DNA from: Thoreauomyces humboldtii
Lineage: Eukaryota > Chytridiomycota > Chytridiomycetes > Spizellomycetales > Powellomycetaceae
Direction of reading: 5' to 3'
Assembly: GCA_027596035.1 (NCBI GenBank)
Contig: JADGJA010000250.1
Span: 1 to 27,769, forward strand
DNA length: 27,769 nt
Part shown: piece by piece, positions 20,901-27,769 of the stretch
How the letters are laid out: every line of letters starts with the position of its first letter
Numbering within the stretch: the first letter of the stretch is position 1
Translations under genes and position numbers: made by a program
Notes under the pieces: generated by a model
The model's database searches: none
Told to the model about the DNA's origin: nothing
What the model saw: only the letters and a program-made list of their open reading frames with translations

Positions 20901-22233
20901 CCTGGACGCAGTCGACGACGAAGAGGCCGGCGAGGAAGGAAGCGGCAATGGGCTTTTGCAAGATTTGGAGGACCGAGTACGTGCTCTGCAAGGGAAGAAG
21001 TTGCCGTACACTCGCGGATCAGAGAGTCCGTACGCACGGGCCAAAGACGCTGTTGTCAAACAGGAAGAAGAGCGAAAGCTGCGGCGACGTCGCGATTACG
21101 AGCTTCGAAGGGCCAGCGCCCCGAGCCCCGCGGTCTCATCGGACTCCTCTTGTGTGGTTCCCGTCTCAGCTGCCGCTGACCAGGGCGATGAACTTTTTGT
21201 GATGGAACTGGGCGAGCACTTGGACGCCCCGATATCGGAGACTGCTGGTTCGTCTTCCGAGACAGGAAGACCCTCATCATCCACCCCAACACCGCGAAAG
21301 AAAGGACGCGCTTGGACCAAGTTAGATGTGCACCAGCCTCCGGTATCCCCATCTCCGCCTCCTGTGACGCCGACACAGAACAAGTCATGGGCTCCTGTGC
21401 CCGTATTACAGCAAAGTGCTAAAAAGATATCTTTGAAAGACATCATGGCCGAATCGACGCCGGTCCCGCTGACAATACGGTCTTTGCCACCAGCCGCGCC
21501 CGTTATAATACCGTCCCCTCCCGCATCATCTTCCCCTTCTCCACCACCTGTAACGCCTTCGAAACTTAACGGTAGAGACCGCCCGCCGCTTCCGAAGAGC
21601 AGCACGCCGAGGACCCCAACGTCCAACAAGGCGGTGCCTTCTCGAAACACTGTCTCACGGGATCCGACCTCTGCACGCCCTTTCGCTGCCACTCGCAAGG
21701 ATCAACAGCGGCCCGGCCCAGGAAGTGTTTCGACGCCGCGCATCGTTATACAACCGTCGGCGCAGTTTCCGCAATCTTTCGTGACACAAGCGTCATCCGC
21801 TAAGGTCGCGCCGCCAATCAGTTCACCCGCTAAAATGTCGCAGAAGGAGCGACGGCGTTTGGCCGCCACAGCAGCAGCCGCTGTCGCCAGTTGCGGGCCG
21901 CCACCTCAAGCGTCTCCCACCCCCTCTTCTCCTTGGGCCAAACCTGTAGCGCCGGCAAATTCCAATCACCCGCCTCCTGCTCTCCGGGAGATCATCACTC
22001 ACCAGCACACGCACGACCTCCAGGAACAGCAACGCCAGCAGAGGTCGTTCGCTTCCATCCAGGAACAGCAGACGGCCGAGACGCGGGCCCGAACCCGCAT
22101 GATGCGGAAGCCTCTCGAGCGGATCCAGGTCGAAGAACGAGCAATCAAGCAACTGCTCGAGTTTTATCAAGGCACCAGCGTCGTCGATAGCGGCGAGTGG
22201 ATATCAGTCGATCGTCAAGAGGTGGAGAAGTGA
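17943..22233 (+). CDS. IBTK-like ankyrin / RCC1 / double-BTB protein
   Basis: Homologue of inhibitor of Bruton tyrosine kinase, which in animals is a CUL3 substrate adaptor. Two exons, 17943-18552 and 18626-22233, join in frame to 1405 aa; the 73-nt intron sits inside the first RCC1 repeat. Ankyrin repeats are at about 70-150 (GACPLHVAIALGQEEVILALL, GYTPLHKAVYDGN). RCC1 blades run from about 195 to 600 (LWTWGAN, VYTWGSNKYGQLGY, IYTWGLSVGQLGY). BTB1 is at about 630-720 (ADVMFTTRDNQQVRAHRAIL). BTB2 is at about 795-930 (GDVLAHQVILTGR, VLGYIYGKFGD). A Pro/Ser-rich region of some 400 residues follows, with SLKDIMAES near 1139. Near 1365 the stretch KPLERIQVEERAIKQLLEFY matches the extreme C terminus of animal IBTK. 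The BTB pair supports a ubiquitin-ligase adaptor role, but no Bruton kinase is expected in such an organism, so the name describes homology only. Confidence 0.93.
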
Positions 22234-22519
22234 CGGTCCTGTGACTCTCCTCTCGGTCTCCCTTCTTTTCCTTCATCTGCAATACATTAGACAGGCAAAA
22301 TGTGCGAGGAGAAGGCTGTCTGAATAATCCCTGCAGGAAGACGGTGGTTAGTGCGGTGTTGATGAGGTTCCGGGAGAAGGAGGATAAGGGAATGGCGACA
22401 GATGCCGTATTCATCAAGAGCTGAGTCACCCAACAGTCAACAAACTGCTCGAAGCCTGCCCCAGTGGATTCGATCTATGTGCCTCCGTGGATACCAAGTT
22501 CAGCACGCTGGTAGTGGAT
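22234..22519. other. Unassigned interval after the IBTK-like gene
   Basis: The IBTK-like 3' UTR must end here. No AATAAA is evident. Short open stretches exist: one starting at ATG 22362 translates as MRFREKEDKGMATDA before an in-frame stop, and another gives HPTVNKLLEACPSGFDLC leading in frame into the doubtful gene at 22520. They look somewhat coding-like, but I could not join them with plausible splice sites. Confidence 0.35.
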
Positions 22520-22926
22520 ATGTGCTTGCAAGGCAAGGCGGAGGTGCTCCGAGTTCCAGAGCAGTGGAGGAGGGTCTAAGAGGAGGGGTTTCGATGACTG
22601 CTTCGGCTAACAAACCTTTCTTCGCTCAAGAAGTTCATAAGGAATGCAAAGCGTAAAAACGTCCGCAGCTCCCGACAGCTGGACGTCCTTGAGGCCTTGG
22701 AAGTTGATCTACAGCTGTCACTTAGCAAAATACGTGGCAGTTATCTACTTCTATCTAATGCTTGCAGTTGGTTTCGCCTTTGGCGCTCACGGCGTCGGGT
22801 CAGCTCGCTCGACTTTCGATAGCCGCTCACACCTTTGAGACAGAGCTGAAGGTTGCGAGACCTTGCGACGTTTCCACAGTTTCACACCCCACATGGGAAA
22901 TGGAAGCACTTCATCTTTCCTACTAG
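22520..22926 (+). CDS. Doubtful small spliced gene (unrecognised)
   Basis: Not recognised. Three exons can be threaded: 22520-22573, 22631-22702 and 22768-22926, giving about 94 aa in frame. Support comes from the introns. They are 57 and 65 nt, the size usual in this window, begin GTCTAA and GTTGAT, and carry GGCTAAC and ATCTAAT branch-like sites near AAG and CAG acceptors. The translation is plausible (LRVPEQWRRKFIRNAKRK, then LALTASGQLARLSIAAHTFETELK). The frame is also open upstream from about 22384, so the start may lie further left. Against it: both donors are weak, the last exon overlaps the start of the MGN gene by 34 nt on the same strand, and no domain is seen. The two models may not both be right. 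Confidence 0.3.
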
Positions 22927-23618
22927 GATACGGGTAGTTCCATCGAAGCCTTTCAACTGTTGCTGCTCCTGCTACTCCTACTGCTCATCATCATACTAGC
23001 TCCACTTGTTGACCCTGCGACGATGTCCTCCCCCGCAGTCAACCGGCTTTCCGTATAGAAGTTCTCCGCGCCTCCCAAAGAGAAGAACTGTTGGACCTAA
23101 GCGACCCACAGCCGTTCTCTCCGCTGAAGCCCGCCTCGGAACAAAGCTCATCCGCCTCGGAAACAAGCTCATCCGCCTCGGAAACAAGTTCATCGGGTCC
23201 AGGGACGCCTCTGCCAACCGAAAGTCTGGGAAACTGCGAGGCGGGGGAGCTACAGACCGTTTTTCGTCCCGGAGAACCACCGGGCCATTCTGACTTCGAC
23301 GACGGCGACCTCAGTGAGCCTGACGACGATGAAGAGATCTGGAGACCCACCGGACCGAACCCCATGCGCATGGTCGGCTTTGGCATGCCTCCCGAGGACT
23401 TCAGACGTAACCTCGCCAAGGGGCTAGGTCTCGTAGATTCAGCCGATAGCGAGGAGCAGGAGAAGCTGCGACTCGTCCGCAAGAAGCTCGCCAAAAGGAA
23501 GCAGAAAAAGGAGTCCAAGAGTAGGAAGAGGCAGAAGAAGGCAGCAATGGAAAGAATGGAGAAGGAAGCAGGTGATGAAGAAGAGGATGATGATGAGGGT
23601 GTTCAGAATGACGAGTAG
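22893..23618 (+). CDS. Unrecognised MGN-start acidic/basic protein
   Basis: Not recognised. Two exons, 22893-22933 and 23039-23618, join in frame to 206 aa. The large second exon has no in-frame ATG upstream, and the acceptor CCCCGCAG at 23038 fits. The only donor found that gives a good start is GTAGTT at 22934, yielding MGNGSTSSFLLGYGQPAFRIEVLR. MGN with Ser/Thr at position 6 fits an N-myristoylation signal, so membrane anchoring is possible. A Ser-rich segment contains a 7-residue SSSASET repeat. An acidic patch (DDGDLSEPDDDEE) then a conserved-looking stretch WRPTGPNPMRMVGFGMPPEDF follow. A long Lys/Arg helix (KKLAKRKQKKESKSRKRQKK) precedes an acidic end. The basic helix could be a nuclear or nucleic-acid-binding signal or a coiled coil. 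No function is proposed. Confidence 0.62.
23139..23195 (+). repeat. 21-bp in-frame tandem repeat
   Basis: Two copies (the first imperfect) plus a partial third of a 21-bp unit, GAAACAAGCTCATCCGCCTC plus G. It encodes the heptapeptide repeat SSSASET inside the MGN protein. The unit is a multiple of three, so copy-number change would keep the frame. Confidence 0.92.
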
Positions 23619-23835
23619 AAGTGCGCAAAGTAGCAGTTGGTCCTGCGTCAATGGAGCAGTCGAACGTGGCCGTCAACGTCCGCGTATAACATGTCCGATC
23701 GTCGGCCGCAAATTCAAAGCGCACGCAGAGGCCGTCGTCCGAGAAGCTTCGAAACGATGTGAAAATCTGCCTACAGCACAGTCAGGCTGCGTATAAACGT
23801 CGGTGACACCCTGTCATTGAAAGGATGCCGGTAAA
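23619..23835. other. Convergent 3' interval
   Basis: A 217-bp gap between the stop of the MGN gene and the stop of the minus-strand helical gene. It must hold both 3' UTRs. An open frame continues through on the plus strand but has no recognisable content. No AATAAA is seen. Confidence 0.4.
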
Positions 23836-24249
23836 TCAAACATTACTGTGGAGCCATTCCTCAGCGCCAAATGCTGGAGTGAACGTCGCGATGTGGTTAT
23901 CGAATCGACTGCACAGTTTCTTGTAGACGTCTTGGAACCAGTCAAGTCTGACCACGAGCAGCTGCAGCCATGTGCTTTGCAGGTGTCCAGACGTCAGCTT
24001 TGCGTTTGCGATAGCGATTCGGTCTATAGCACGCAATATGTCCGATAAAAGGCCACAGTGGTCCGAATAACTTTCGAGCCGAAGAAAAAGTCGCTCGCGT
24101 GATTCGGAGGTAAGTGATTCGGAGGGGAGCAGGATGCTGACGATGATCTCCAGAAGCCGCTGAAAGTTGCCACAGTTGTCATTGCGCTTCGAGCAAAGGG
24201 AAGGAATGTAGGTGATGCCATCCCACAGCCCGGTCGGCTTCGATTTCAT
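23836..24249 (-). CDS. Unrecognised helical protein, probably single exon
   Basis: Not recognised. An intronless 137-aa frame with ATG at 24249; an in-frame stop lies just upstream, so no longer start exists without splicing. The sequence is Leu-rich and strongly helical, with amphipathic stretches (NFQRLLEIIVSILL, LSDILRAIDRIAIANAKL, WLQLLVVRLDWFQDVYKKL) and a Trp-containing end. It has no signal peptide, zinc ligands or clear transmembrane helix. A CAG just upstream of the ATG could be a splice acceptor, so this may be the last exon of a longer gene; I found no upstream exon. It sits back to back with the LST2-like gene across 513 bp. Amino-acid composition looks like a real protein, but family evidence is lacking. 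Confidence 0.5.
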   Translation of the reverse strand: MKSKPTGLWDGITYIPSLCSKRNDNCGNFQRLLEIIVSILLPSESLTSESRERLFLRLESYSDHCGLLSDILRAIDRIAIANAKLTSGHLQSTWLQLLVVRLDWFQDVYKKLCSRFDNHIATFTPAFGAEEWLHSNV

Positions 24250-24762
24250 ACAGATGCCCTGGGATCATGTGCCGCGAATTGCTGCTGCGATTTGCTGCTG
24301 CGATTTGCTGCTAAAATCGGCTCATGCGCTACGCGGCTGTTCCATACATACATCGCATCGGCTGCTGGAACGTCCATGGCGATAAATAGTCAGGCTAGAT
24401 GACGACTACGCTTCGATGTTGTCGGGAAATAAATAATCAGTCCAAGAGGTCGATGACCCTATGAAGAACGTTTTCAGGTGTGTTGAGCGACAACGAAAGA
24501 GGCCTCAGTGTGGACTGTCCCCCCTTGGGATGGTTGACGATTTTTCGGGAAGGGTGCCGAACGCGTGCGGGCCGGGCTTGCGTAAGCCGCTGGAACGCGT
24601 CGGGTCATACGGACGAGCCACGTTTGTCACGCCGGCAGTGCCTCTATGCGACCGGAGACAACTTTCCTTACCCGCGCACTGCCCACGTCAGCACTAACGC
24701 ATCTTATATTCACTTACGATCGCACGCTTGCCCTCTTTCTCGCAGGGTATACCTGTGTCAAA
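24250..24762. promoter_or_regulatory. Divergent upstream region, helical gene / LST2-like gene
   Basis: This 513-bp region holds both upstream regions. It contains a 13-bp tandem repeat next to the minus-strand gene. AT-rich GAAATAAATAATCAG lies near 24425. Open frames from 24461, 24480 and 24646 run toward the LST2-like gene; the 24646 frame is in phase with it and would add an N-terminal extension, but the ATG at 24763 has the better AAA context. Confidence 0.45.
24274..24312 (+). repeat. 13-bp tandem repeat, three copies
   Basis: Three adjacent copies of GCGATTTGCTGCT (the first reads GCGAATTGCTGCT), 39 bp in all. They lie 25 bp upstream of the start codon of the minus-strand helical protein. 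The unit is not a multiple of three and is outside any called gene. Confidence 0.95.
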
Positions 24763-26439
24763 ATGTCTGTTGCAACTGCCACCCCTCTGCGCAACATCTC
24801 AGCTCCGATGGTGAACACAAGCATGCCGCCGCCTCCGCAATCACCGCAGCGCAGAAGCACATCCTCTGCGAACCCTCCCACCAACACCAATGCCGCCTCG
24901 TCCAGCGCTCCCGCTGGAGGCGCTACGGCACCAGCAGTGCAGCAAACTGGATATACGATCGCCCAAATTTTTCAGTTCAGCGCATGGAGAACTCGAGACA
25001 ATGAGGTCCCTCCGAGACTCAACGAGACGCAACCTCTGAGCATGTTCTGGCACGCCGGTGAGTACGCTCCAAGGTGGGATATGTGAACGCCTTGTTGTTA
25101 GGAGACTAACGAGGTCAACGTTCCATCGCAGACAAGCACCTGGCACGGATGGTGGAGTCCCTTCAGCAGGTCCGTGATACCGAATGTGATAAATTCAAAC
25201 GACGAAACGAAAGGGTGCATCGAGCGCAGCGTCTTCTCCTCGAGACAATCTTTCTGATCTATTCGGAGATGGACGAGAGCCTGAAGGCCTCGCGGTCCTA
25301 TCGCCGACAGCTCCCCGCCGAGGATCAGCGCGAGCTCGAAGGTGGGTTCAGCGAGAACATTCTGTTCGCAGCCCAGGCTCTCTCCCGCGGTTTCCGTATC
25401 CGGGGGATAGAGGATTATACTGCCGAGCTATATGAGCCGGCCAGGCAGCTTCATGCCGCGGTCGAGGCGCTGAGGTTGGCGTTCTCGACGAGGGCCTTGT
25501 CATGTTCGTCTCCCCCTTACCCGGACATGTACCCGGTACTGAGAGACTTCGATCGCGCCTGGACGGCATTCGAGCAGAAGATCTGCTTTTGCTACTTTTC
25601 GGTCACCTGCAGCGCTCGACCGGGTCGGTCCGACGAGCTCGACATGTTCCAGGTAGGACAAAGTTCCTTTCTGTCCAAACTGCAGACCCTGACTCACAAA
25701 TCTGCCAATCCCATAGGTTCTTATGAGCGAGACGCTGATCCGCGCAGTAAATCACGGCTACATCACGTGGAGCCAGGTCTACAACTTTGACCCACTGGTC
25801 ATGTTCGCGGTTCCACGACTCTGCATTGTGGCCGCCCTTCATCACATGCCGGACTGCGTCAACATCACCGACGCCGAGAAGGGCTTGAGGTGGTTCCGCC
25901 CGAAAGCCCAACTGCTGACTCGACTGCAAAAGGATTTGAACGGAATCGGGAAACGAAACCTCGAGGCTCTCGAAAGGTTGCTGGTGGATACCGACGGCGG
26001 GGCAACGGGGACCTCTTCGGATGCGATAGCTTTCGGGCTCTGCGTGACCGACGTGGATGTCGAGTCGACGGCCGGAGTGGCCCCAGCGGCGGACCACGAT
26101 CCACCGGGGATTCTGTCGGCCGACGCCTCGCAAGTTACCCTCGACGGCGTTCCCGATGCTCTGGCCGCCATCATATTCAGTCCATCCTCTGGTGGCGACC
26201 CATGTTCTTCTGATTCAAAACAGTTCACAGCGGTCGGCTCTCTCGAGGTGACTCCGCTGAGGAAACCGCCGACGCTGCGTGACCTGTTTCGTGACGTTTG
26301 CAGCGTGGCGGACGACCTGCAGAGCGGTCCACAAGCACGGGAGTTTGTCGGTGTGCTTCACAAGGTGTTTTCCATGCACAAGGAGGAGACGGAAGGAAGC
26401 AGCAAAAGCGCTGACGCGTCACCGTCGCGAGCGTCATGA
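24763..26439 (+). CDS. LST2-like (lateral signaling target protein 2) protein without FYVE
   Basis: Resembles the conserved N-terminal helical domain of LST2/ZFYVE28, a monoubiquitin-regulated endosomal protein that lowers EGF-receptor signalling in animals. Three exons, 24763-25057, 25132-25652 and 25717-26439, join in frame to 512 aa. Residues 1-75 are Pro/Ser/Ala-rich. The conserved part includes ADKHLARMVESLQQV, ETIFLIYSEMDE, GFSENILFAAQALSRGF, LYEPARQLHAAVEALR, LRDFDRAWTAFEQKICFCYFS, TLIRAVNHGYITW and DPLVMFAVPRLCIVAAL, in the order of the family, where a receptor-type FYVE protein would continue. After a variable region, the C terminus has LRDLFRDVCSVADDL and REFVGVLHKVFSMHKEE. No cysteine-rich FYVE finger is present. 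The branch site GACTAAC and acceptor CGCAG define exon 2. Function in a fungus is unknown; LST2 is the best family I can offer. Confidence 0.86.
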
Positions 26440-26972
26440 CAGTGACTTCTGGAGCACGCTAATCATGGTAGCGACGTGGAGCTTTTGATGCGCTGTTTTG
26501 ATCACTCCGCAAGAACAACTGTAGCAGACATCGGCCACCAGCCTAATTCCCTGTTTTTTTTTGGGTTTGAGTAATATATCATTGGTTTTGGGGACATACG
26601 ACGGTGTCCCAACGGCTAGATAATGGCGCTACTTGTTCGAACGTGTATATGGGCAGTAGAAGTCTTTGCAGAACTAGTAAAGATGCATAACAAAATGCGA
26701 TCTGTCCGATATCAAGCGTGAATGCTGTGTGATCAGGTAGCCTGGAGACTTCCTGTGACCTGCCATCGTGCCTGTTAGGAGAGCGACGTGGATAGGACCT
26801 GCGTTGACGCCGTCATTGCTCCGCCGCGTCTGGCCTATACACCCGCGGGGTGTCGTCGCCGCTTCCCCCTGCATCAGGTGCGCGGCGTCTCCCAAGATGT
26901 ACGGAAAGGTTCCGGCGTGACCGAGACGCTGCTCCCGGTCCACGCGAAGGCTTGCTCGGGTCGAGCAACCAT
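26440..26972. other. Convergent 3' interval, LST2-like / COA6
   Basis: 533 bp between facing stop codons. A T9 run near 26553 and AT-rich sequence to about 26590 probably lie in the LST2-like 3' UTR. Open frames on both strands between 26670 and 26970 have no family signal. I looked for a tRNA around GTTCGAAC at 26634-26641, but no cloverleaf can be formed. Confidence 0.45.
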
Positions 26973-27476
26973 TCATTCCTCCTTGGGTTTGGCCGTGACC
27001 TTTTCCCAAAAGTCGTCGTTGGCGGTGGCTCGCTGAGCCTCCTCTTCGTCGAGCTTTTTCCGCAGGTGATCCGTCTGTAGGTCTTTGACTCGCAGCAGGC
27101 TAAAGTGAAGGACCTATAGGCGTGTGAAGAAGTTGACCGTGAGTATGGCGCGAACGTTTTCAAGATCGTTGCGTGCTTCCGAAGCCAGACGGACCCAGCT
27201 GGCAAGACAATCGTCGTCGAAGGCTTCCTTGAACTTTTTGCAAGCAAAGAGCCGCTTCCTTTCGGCCTTGGGCAGGTTGGGGTCGGTCTCTGCAACGACG
27301 GTCAGACGCTTTGGGTCGATCGCAATGACCTCCTTGTGCGTTTGCGGGGCGAGTCCTTGCAGGTAAAGGTTGTTTGCATCGAGACATGCAAAATAGGCGT
27401 CCCGCGCCTTCCAGCACTTGGAGCGATCTGATCTCGTGGGCGGCAACGAACCGAGCTTTGGAACTTGGGCAACCAT
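26973..27476 (-). CDS. COA6: Cytochrome c oxidase assembly factor 6
   Basis: Intermembrane-space twin-Cys protein needed for copper delivery to COX2 and complex IV assembly. Coding exons 27476-27195 and 27113-26973 join in frame to 140 aa. The first Cys pair is C21-WKARDAYFA-C31 (CX9C) and the second is C79-KKFKEAFDDD-C90 (CX10C), followed by LASWV; this is the COA6 signature. About 47 residues separate the pairs, far more than in human COA6, though the CLDANN start of the insert resembles fungal members. The second exon gives a charged helix (DHLRKKLDEEEAQRA) and ends AKPKEE. Upstream, 27596-27561 could be a further exon. Its GTGAGT donor joins the CACAG acceptor at 27483 in frame and would add 14 residues (MYERRKTKRILDPI); otherwise it is a 5' UTR exon. 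If the 81-nt coding intron is retained, the frame stops exactly at its TAG acceptor. Confidence 0.9.
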
Positions 27477-27482
27477 GATTGG

Positions 27483-27560
27483 CTGTGATAGTAGCGTTTG
27501 CTGGCGACCATGCTCAAGTTCCCAGAACCGGTAGTATGCAGGTTGCGCAAGGTGACTCAC
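27483..27560 (-). other. Probable 5' intron of COA6
   Basis: A 78-nt stretch with a consensus GTGAGT donor and CACAG acceptor, ending six bases before the ATG at 27476. It is intronic in either gene model. Reading through it as coding is also possible, since it is a multiple of three without a stop, but the strong donor argues against that. Confidence 0.6.
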
Positions 27561-27693
27561 GTCGAGAATTCTTTTTGTTTTTCGCCGTTCGTACATGAAT
27601 CCGTTCGTACATTCTCTCTAGCCCCAACGAACTCCACATTCTCTCTAGCTCCATCCCAGAGCACAGTTCTGCATTACTGACCATATCCAGCCT

Positions 27694-27741
27694 CTACGTT
27701 ACGATCTACGTTACGATCTACGTTACGATCTACGTTCCGAT
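27694..27741 (+). repeat. 12-bp tandem repeat, four copies
   Basis: Four adjacent copies of CTACGTTACGAT; the fourth differs by one base (A to C). It lies about 100 bp upstream of the possible first COA6 exon and near the window edge, so it may continue beyond it. The short TTCGTACAT and CATTCTCTCTAGC duplications at 27588-27650 make the whole right edge repetitive. Confidence 0.95.
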
Positions 27742-27769
27742 ACGTACCAGAAACTCACAGTTCTGTCAG

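Noticed and set aside
21096..21698. 200-codon antisense frame under the IBTK-like Pro/Ser-rich region
   Set aside because: Low-complexity Gly/Ser/Asp translation mirroring the sense Pro/Ser codons; no splice or start support.
22300..22323. Short frame MCEEKAV as a gene start
   Set aside because: It stops after seven codons. Extending it would need introns of 19-35 nt, far shorter than any other intron in the window.
23023..23057. ATG at 23023 as the start of the MGN gene
   Set aside because: It is in the wrong frame and meets TAG after eleven codons; rescue would need a 28-nt intron. The spliced MGN start uses normal splice sites.
26625..26660. Possible tRNA from the GTTCGAAC sequence
   Set aside because: Flanking bases do not pair as a T-arm, and no acceptor, D or anticodon stems can be drawn.
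26813..27295. 160-codon minus-strand frame over the COA6 region
   Set aside because: It reads COA6 exons and intron in the wrong phase. The correct phase gives the two Cys pairs and the charged C-terminal helix.

Overview
The window is a gene-dense piece of an intron-rich eukaryotic nuclear genome. Almost every gene is split by short GT-AG introns, mostly 55-125 nt, and several have a clear CTAAC/CTAAT-like branch site near the acceptor. Two genes are dedicated to motile cilia: an outer-arm dynein intermediate chain (DNAI2) and the dynein arm assembly factor DNAAF11/LRRC6. They sit beside fungal-style genes: a FOX2-like enzyme with two tandem SDR domains, and a mitochondrial rhomboid of the same length as yeast Pcp1. 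My inference is a zoosporic (flagellated, chytrid-like) fungus or close relative. The species cannot be fixed from this sequence.

Layout. 327-2660 (+): DNAI2. 2988-5652 (-): DNA polymerase eta, convergent with DNAI2. 5873-7515 (+): DNAAF11, divergent from pol eta across 220 bp. 7561-11784 (-): a large unrecognised protein with helical/TPR segments, two cadherin-like beta-sandwich repeats, a RING finger and a TRAF-type zinc finger; its stop codon is 45 bp from that of DNAAF11. 12335-15358 (+): a peroxisomal FOX2-like enzyme built SDR-SDR-SCP2 with a PTS1 end and no hydratase domain. 15650-16102 (-): small AN1 zinc-finger protein. 16346-17518 (-): mitochondrial rhomboid protease. 17943-22233 (+): IBTK-like ankyrin/RCC1/BTB protein. 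22520-22926 (+): doubtful small gene. 22893-23618 (+): unrecognised protein beginning MGN. 23836-24249 (-): unrecognised helical protein. 24763-26439 (+): LST2-like protein without FYVE. 26973-27476 (-): COA6, a cytochrome oxidase assembly factor. The right edge carries a 12-bp tandem repeat.

How the genes relate. DNAI2 is a structural part of the outer dynein arm and DNAAF11 acts in cytoplasmic pre-assembly of such arms, so the left quarter is a small flagellar neighbourhood interrupted by a DNA-repair polymerase. The others are independent: lesion bypass, peroxisomal beta-oxidation or lipid binding, mitochondrial proteolysis, complex IV assembly, ubiquitin-linked adaptors and endosomal signalling. 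I see no operon, mobile element, CRISPR array, rRNA, tRNA or viral gene. The most unusual items are the SDR-SDR-SCP2 enzyme, whose two SDR halves share an intron position; the TPR/cadherin-like/RING/TRAF protein; the four FF motifs in the pol eta tail; and the unrecognised genes between 22.5 and 24.3 kb. Exon boundaries were read by eye from frame continuity, splice sites and remembered family consensus, and were not checked against transcripts.
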